DNA from: Henriciella pelagia | GTDB lineage: Bacteria; Pseudomonadota; Alphaproteobacteria; Caulobacterales; Hyphomonadaceae | Direction: 5' to 3' | NCBI RefSeq assembly: GCF_002088945.1 | Contig: NZ_NCSU01000007.1 | Coordinates: 558,001-622,000 of the forward strand | Length of the DNA stretch: 64,000 nt | Part shown: piece by piece, positions 61,128 to 64,000 of the stretch | Layout: every line of letters begins with the position of its first letter | Position numbering within the stretch: the stretch's first letter is position 1 | Program-made: the position numbers and the translations under genes | Notes under the pieces: model-generated | What the model was told of the DNA's origin: nothing | Database searches by the model: none | The model's input: only the letters and a program-made list of their open reading frames with translations

Positions 61128-64000
61128 TCAAAGGCCACCAGCTAAACGATTGCGTGAGCTTTGCAAAAGGGTCTCGTTCAGCTCGAACAGCTTCGGGCCG
61201 TCCGTGTAGAGCAGGGCAGGGCGGATGCGGCGGTTGGGCCAGGCGGCTTCAAGCACCATCTTGTAGGCCGCCATCTGGGCGAGATAGGAGGCGTCGATCT
61301 CCTCGGCGCTGGCGGGGGCCGGGCGGTCTGTCTTGTAGTCGATGAGTAGGACGTCGGTGTCCGTGATGACGAGACGGTCGGCGCGGCCATTAATGATGAT
61401 CTTGCCGGCGGCTGTTTCGATTTCGCCGACAATGGCGGCTTCCGAGCGACCGCCGGGGGCGAAGACGTCCGCGAAGTCCGGATGGGCGAGCGTGGCGAGG
61501 GTGACGGAGAGGATCTCCTCCTGTTCGCCGGGAGTGAGGTCTGTGTGGCGGGTGAGCCAGGCGCGGGCATGCGCCTCGCGGGCTGTCTCTGGCTGCTCTG
61601 GCAGGTATTGCAGCAGGGTGTGGATGAGCTGTCCGCGTTTGAGAGCCGCTGAACGCGCCTTGCCGAAGGGTTTGGAAACGGGGGCCGTGTCTGTGAGCAG
61701 GCGGCTCGGCGCGCGGACAACCGGGCCGGTGGCGGTGGTGGCCGGCGCGCGGAAGGCCCAGTCGGGCGCGACGGCTTTGGGCCGGGCGCCTGTGCTTTCG
61801 ACATCCGTGAGCGGCGGCAGGACGGTGCCAAAGGTGAGCGTTTCGTCCGTGTCAGGGCTCGCGCCGGTCAGCGCCAGCATGGCAGAGCGGCAGAGGCCGT
61901 ACCAGCTGTCGGGCTCATAGCCCGCGCCTGTCTTGCGGCCGGCGAACGCGCCGCCAATGATCAGCCGGTCCTGCGCGCGGGTGAGCGCTACATAGAGCAG
62001 GCGGCGGGACTCGCGGGCCTGCGCGGTCTTTCTCTGAAGGCGGAGGCGCTCAAGGACGGGCGGGTCTTCCTTTTTGTTGGGGCTGTAGACGGGCGTGCGA
62101 CCATCGACCATGAACAGCCCGTTCGTGTCGGCTTTTTCCGGTGCGGTCGTGTCGGGCAGGATGACGATGGGAGCCTGCAGGCCCTTGGCGCCGTGGACCG
62201 TCATGACGCGGATCTCGCCATCGGCTTCGGCAAGGTCGCGTTTGAGCTGGCTGTCATCGCCCTCGATCTCGGCGAGGAAGGCCTGGAGGCTGGCGGCCTC
62301 GCCCATGTCAAAGCCGAGGGCGCGGTCGACGAGGGCGCTGACCGGGTCGCGGGCCGGCTCGCCGAGGCGCTGGATGAGGCGGTCCCAGCCGGAGAGGTTG
62401 CCCGCACGGCGGGTTGTCAGCGCGCGCATCAGGAAGTCGAAGGCTGGCAGGTGTACGTGGGCGAGAAGGTCTCCGCAGAAATCGCGGGCGGGGGCGAAGC
62501 GGGGTTCGGTGCTGGCCTGCAGTCGGTCCCAGAGGCTTGTTCCGCGTTTTCGGTCATGGGCGAGCACGAAGAGCTCATTATCGTCATCGACGAGGCCGCA
62601 GAATGGGCCGCGCAGGATCTCTGCGAGCGTCAGATCATCGGGCGGGAAAAGTGCAAACCGGATGAGATTCAGGCAGTCCTGCACGCCGATATGGTCGAGC
62701 AGGACGAGCCGGTCGGCGCCTGCGACAGGCAGTTTCTTCCTTTTGAGCGCCTTGATGATGCTCTCGAACAAGGCCCCGCGCTTGCGCACGAGGATGAGGA
62801 TGTCGTCAGCGCGCACCGGGCGTGTCTGCCAGCGACGCTTGCCGCTCTCATCCGGTATTTCTTCCCAGACAGGCTCCTTTGCCTGGATCATTTCATCGAT
62901 TGCGCGTGCGACGCGTTCGGCGAGCCGGTTCTTGGGAGAGCTTTCGGAAATATGGTCGAGCGGTGCATCCCATGGATCACCCTCTTCCTCATCCGTATGC
63001 GGCTCGACCGGCCAGAGATCGATACGGCCCTGCTGGCCGGCGCGGCTGGCCGTGTGCTTGAGGAGGTCGGCCTCATCAGGCGGTGTCTCCGTGAACGGAT
63101 CACCGTGGAAATTATCCTGGTTGAACACGCCATCGACGAAATCGAGCACGTCCTGCGTCGAGCGGAAGGACATGGTCATGTCCGGCATGTTCGCCTTGCC
63201 ATGCAGCGCTTCCTCGGCGGCGGCGAAGTCGCGTTTCTCCTTCAGGAACTGTTCGGGGTCTGCGCCCTGGAAGGAGTAGATGGACTGTTTCTTGTCGCCG
63301 ACGGTGAACTGGGTGCGCGGCTCGGTGGAGCGCTCGGCGCCCATGCCGGCGCGGAATTCCTCGACCAGGGCCTTGATCAGCACCCACTGGTCCGGACTGG
63401 TGTCCTGCGCCTCGTCGAGGAGGATATGGGTGAGGCCGCCATCAAGCTTGAAGAGCACCCATTCGGCGACGCCGGTCGATGTCAGCAGGTGTTTGGTGTG
63501 CTGGATGAGGTCGTCGAAATCGAGCGCGGCGCGGCGGTTCTTCCCTTGCTCATACGCCTGAAGGACAGGCAGGCCGACCTGGACGAGTGCGAGCGAGCGC
63601 TCATAGGCGCGGCGGGCGATGAGTTTGGTCTGGACCCTCTGGAATCGGGCAACTTCGCTGCCCTCGCCATCCTTCATCTGGAAGAGGTCAGCAAGTTCAG
63701 GCACGGCCTTCGCCGCGCCAGCCGTGTACGGATTGGATTTACGGAGGTCACCTGAGCTGGTCAGGAAGAGGCTGGCAAAGGCGTCCCAGCGATCGCCAGC
63801 CGAATGAGGCTGCAGGATGAAATCCAGCGTCTCGAAAAGCTTGTCGTCGGACGCGCCGCGTTTTGGCAAGTCGTTCAGGCCGAGCAGGGCTGACTGCAGG
63901 CTGGCGCGGGGCAGGGCAGGGCCCATCGCGTCTGCGACCAGTTCGTCAACGGTTTCATCGGGCGCGTCCAGAACAGCCTTGATGTCTTCTGCAACATCGT
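61128..64000 (-). CDS. addA: Double-strand break repair helicase-nuclease AddA (5' end outside window)
   Basis: Open from the right edge, with no stop up to 64000; about 955 codons visible. Superfamily 1 motifs seen: LLDEAQDTSPDQW (motif II), SFRSTQDVLDFVDG (motif IV), MTVHGAKGLQAPIVILPD (motif V) and LLYVALTRAQDRLIIGG (motif VI). The C-terminal part has the RecB-type nuclease: INGRADRLVI and LLIDYKTDRPAP. The Walker A is off the window. With AddB it processes DNA ends at breaks and generates single strands for RecA. Confidence 0.95.
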   Translation of the reverse strand, partial: DVAEDIKAVLDAPDETVDELVADAMGPALPRASLQSALLGLNDLPKRGASDDKLFETLDFILQPHSAGDRWDAFASLFLTSSGDLRKSNPYTAGAAKAVPELADLFQMKDGEGSEVARFQRVQTKLIARRAYERSLALVQVGLPVLQAYEQGKNRRAALDFDDLIQHTKHLLTSTGVAEWVLFKLDGGLTHILLDEAQDTSPDQWVLIKALVEEFRAGMGAERSTEPRTQFTVGDKKQSIYSFQGADPEQFLKEKRDFAAAEEALHGKANMPDMTMSFRSTQDVLDFVDGVFNQDNFHGDPFTETPPDEADLLKHTASRAGQQGRIDLWPVEPHTDEEEGDPWDAPLDHISESSPKNRLAERVARAIDEMIQAKEPVWEEIPDESGKRRWQTRPVRADDILILVRKRGALFESIIKALKRKKLPVAGADRLVLLDHIGVQDCLNLIRFALFPPDDLTLAEILRGPFCGLVDDDNELFVLAHDRKRGTSLWDRLQASTEPRFAPARDFCGDLLAHVHLPAFDFLMRALTTRRAGNLSGWDRLIQRLGEPARDPVSALVDRALGFDMGEAASLQAFLAEIEGDDSQLKRDLAEADGEIRVMTVHGAKGLQAPIVILPDTTAPEKADTNGLFMVDGRTPVYSPNKKEDPPVLERLRLQRKTAQARESRRLLYVALTRAQDRLIIGGAFAGRKTGAGYEPDSWYGLCRSAMLALTGASPDTDETLTFGTVLPPLTDVESTGARPKAVAPDWAFRAPATTATGPVVRAPSRLLTDTAPVSKPFGKARSAALKRGQLIHTLLQYLPEQPETAREAHARAWLTRHTDLTPGEQEEILSVTLATLAHPDFADVFAPGGRSEAAIVGEIETAAGKIIINGRADRLVITDTDVLLIDYKTDRPAPASAEEIDASYLAQMAAYKMVLEAAWPNRRIRPALLYTDGPKLFELNETLLQSSRNRLAGGL

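Noticed and set aside
62193-63755. 520-codon open frame on the plus strand opposite addA
   Set aside because: Shadow of a GC-rich helicase gene; no recognisable domain in that frame.

Overview
The window looks like a GC-rich chromosomal segment of an alphaproteobacterium. Supporting signs are the trpF-trpB-trpA-accD-folC block facing trxA-addA, the clustered leuC/leuD/leuB genes, trmD-rplS, ruvCAB, a YbbN/CnoX-LON-Trm112 cluster, an HWE-type histidine kinase and motA. An AccD that has lost most of its zinc-finger cysteines and several small conserved unknown proteins suggest Caulobacterales, perhaps Hyphomonadaceae; that placement is inference. Nearly all of the window is housekeeping sequence with short spacers and frequent overlaps.

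Layout: 1-4.7 kb holds the start of a CoA-ester lyase gene, a DUF302 lipoprotein, a serine-hydrolase esterase, a candidate sigma-54 small RNA gene, rarD and asd. 4.7-10 kb is a leftward leucine and cysteine block (leuC, cysK, a VOC protein, leuD, leuB). 10-17.2 kb has an exported protein built of five 76-residue repeats, rplS-trmD, a J-domain protein, bolA and ruvCAB. 17.2-31.4 kb has phosphatase, tRNA-Gly, a lower-GC DUF695/RraB-like gene, prolyl-tRNA editing, thioredoxin/quality-control genes, a UbiH-type hydroxylase, amt, ftsK, lolA, msrA and a YebC gene. 31.4-50.7 kb has an EAL protein and YmdB, a large lipoprotein, a YgjP peptidase, a CPA1 antiporter, motA, transporters, a MltB-type transglycosylase, rpmJ, an alkaline phosphatase, GluQ-RS, a second MsrA, tRNA-Ser and an HWE kinase. 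50.7-56.4 kb is the trp-cutA-accD-folC operon, and 60.75-64 kb is trxA-addA.

The accessory part lies between folC and trxA (56.4-60.7 kb), which I recall as usually adjacent and convergent in alphaproteobacteria. Here they are 4.35 kb apart, and the inserted stretch is bounded by two near-identical 95-bp direct repeats. Inside are a GC-rich unknown gene, an AT-richer AIPR-like candidate defence gene, hairpin repeats, a DUF559 (Vsr-like) nuclease gene framed by imperfect inverted repeats that each carry a hairpin, and an SDR gene whose 3' end occurs three times (one intact, two displaced and decayed). I read this as a hotspot of successive insertions, and the DUF559 unit as a candidate small mobile element. 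Other points of note are the sigma-54 small-RNA candidate at 1986-2090 and the five-repeat exported protein at 10074-11474.
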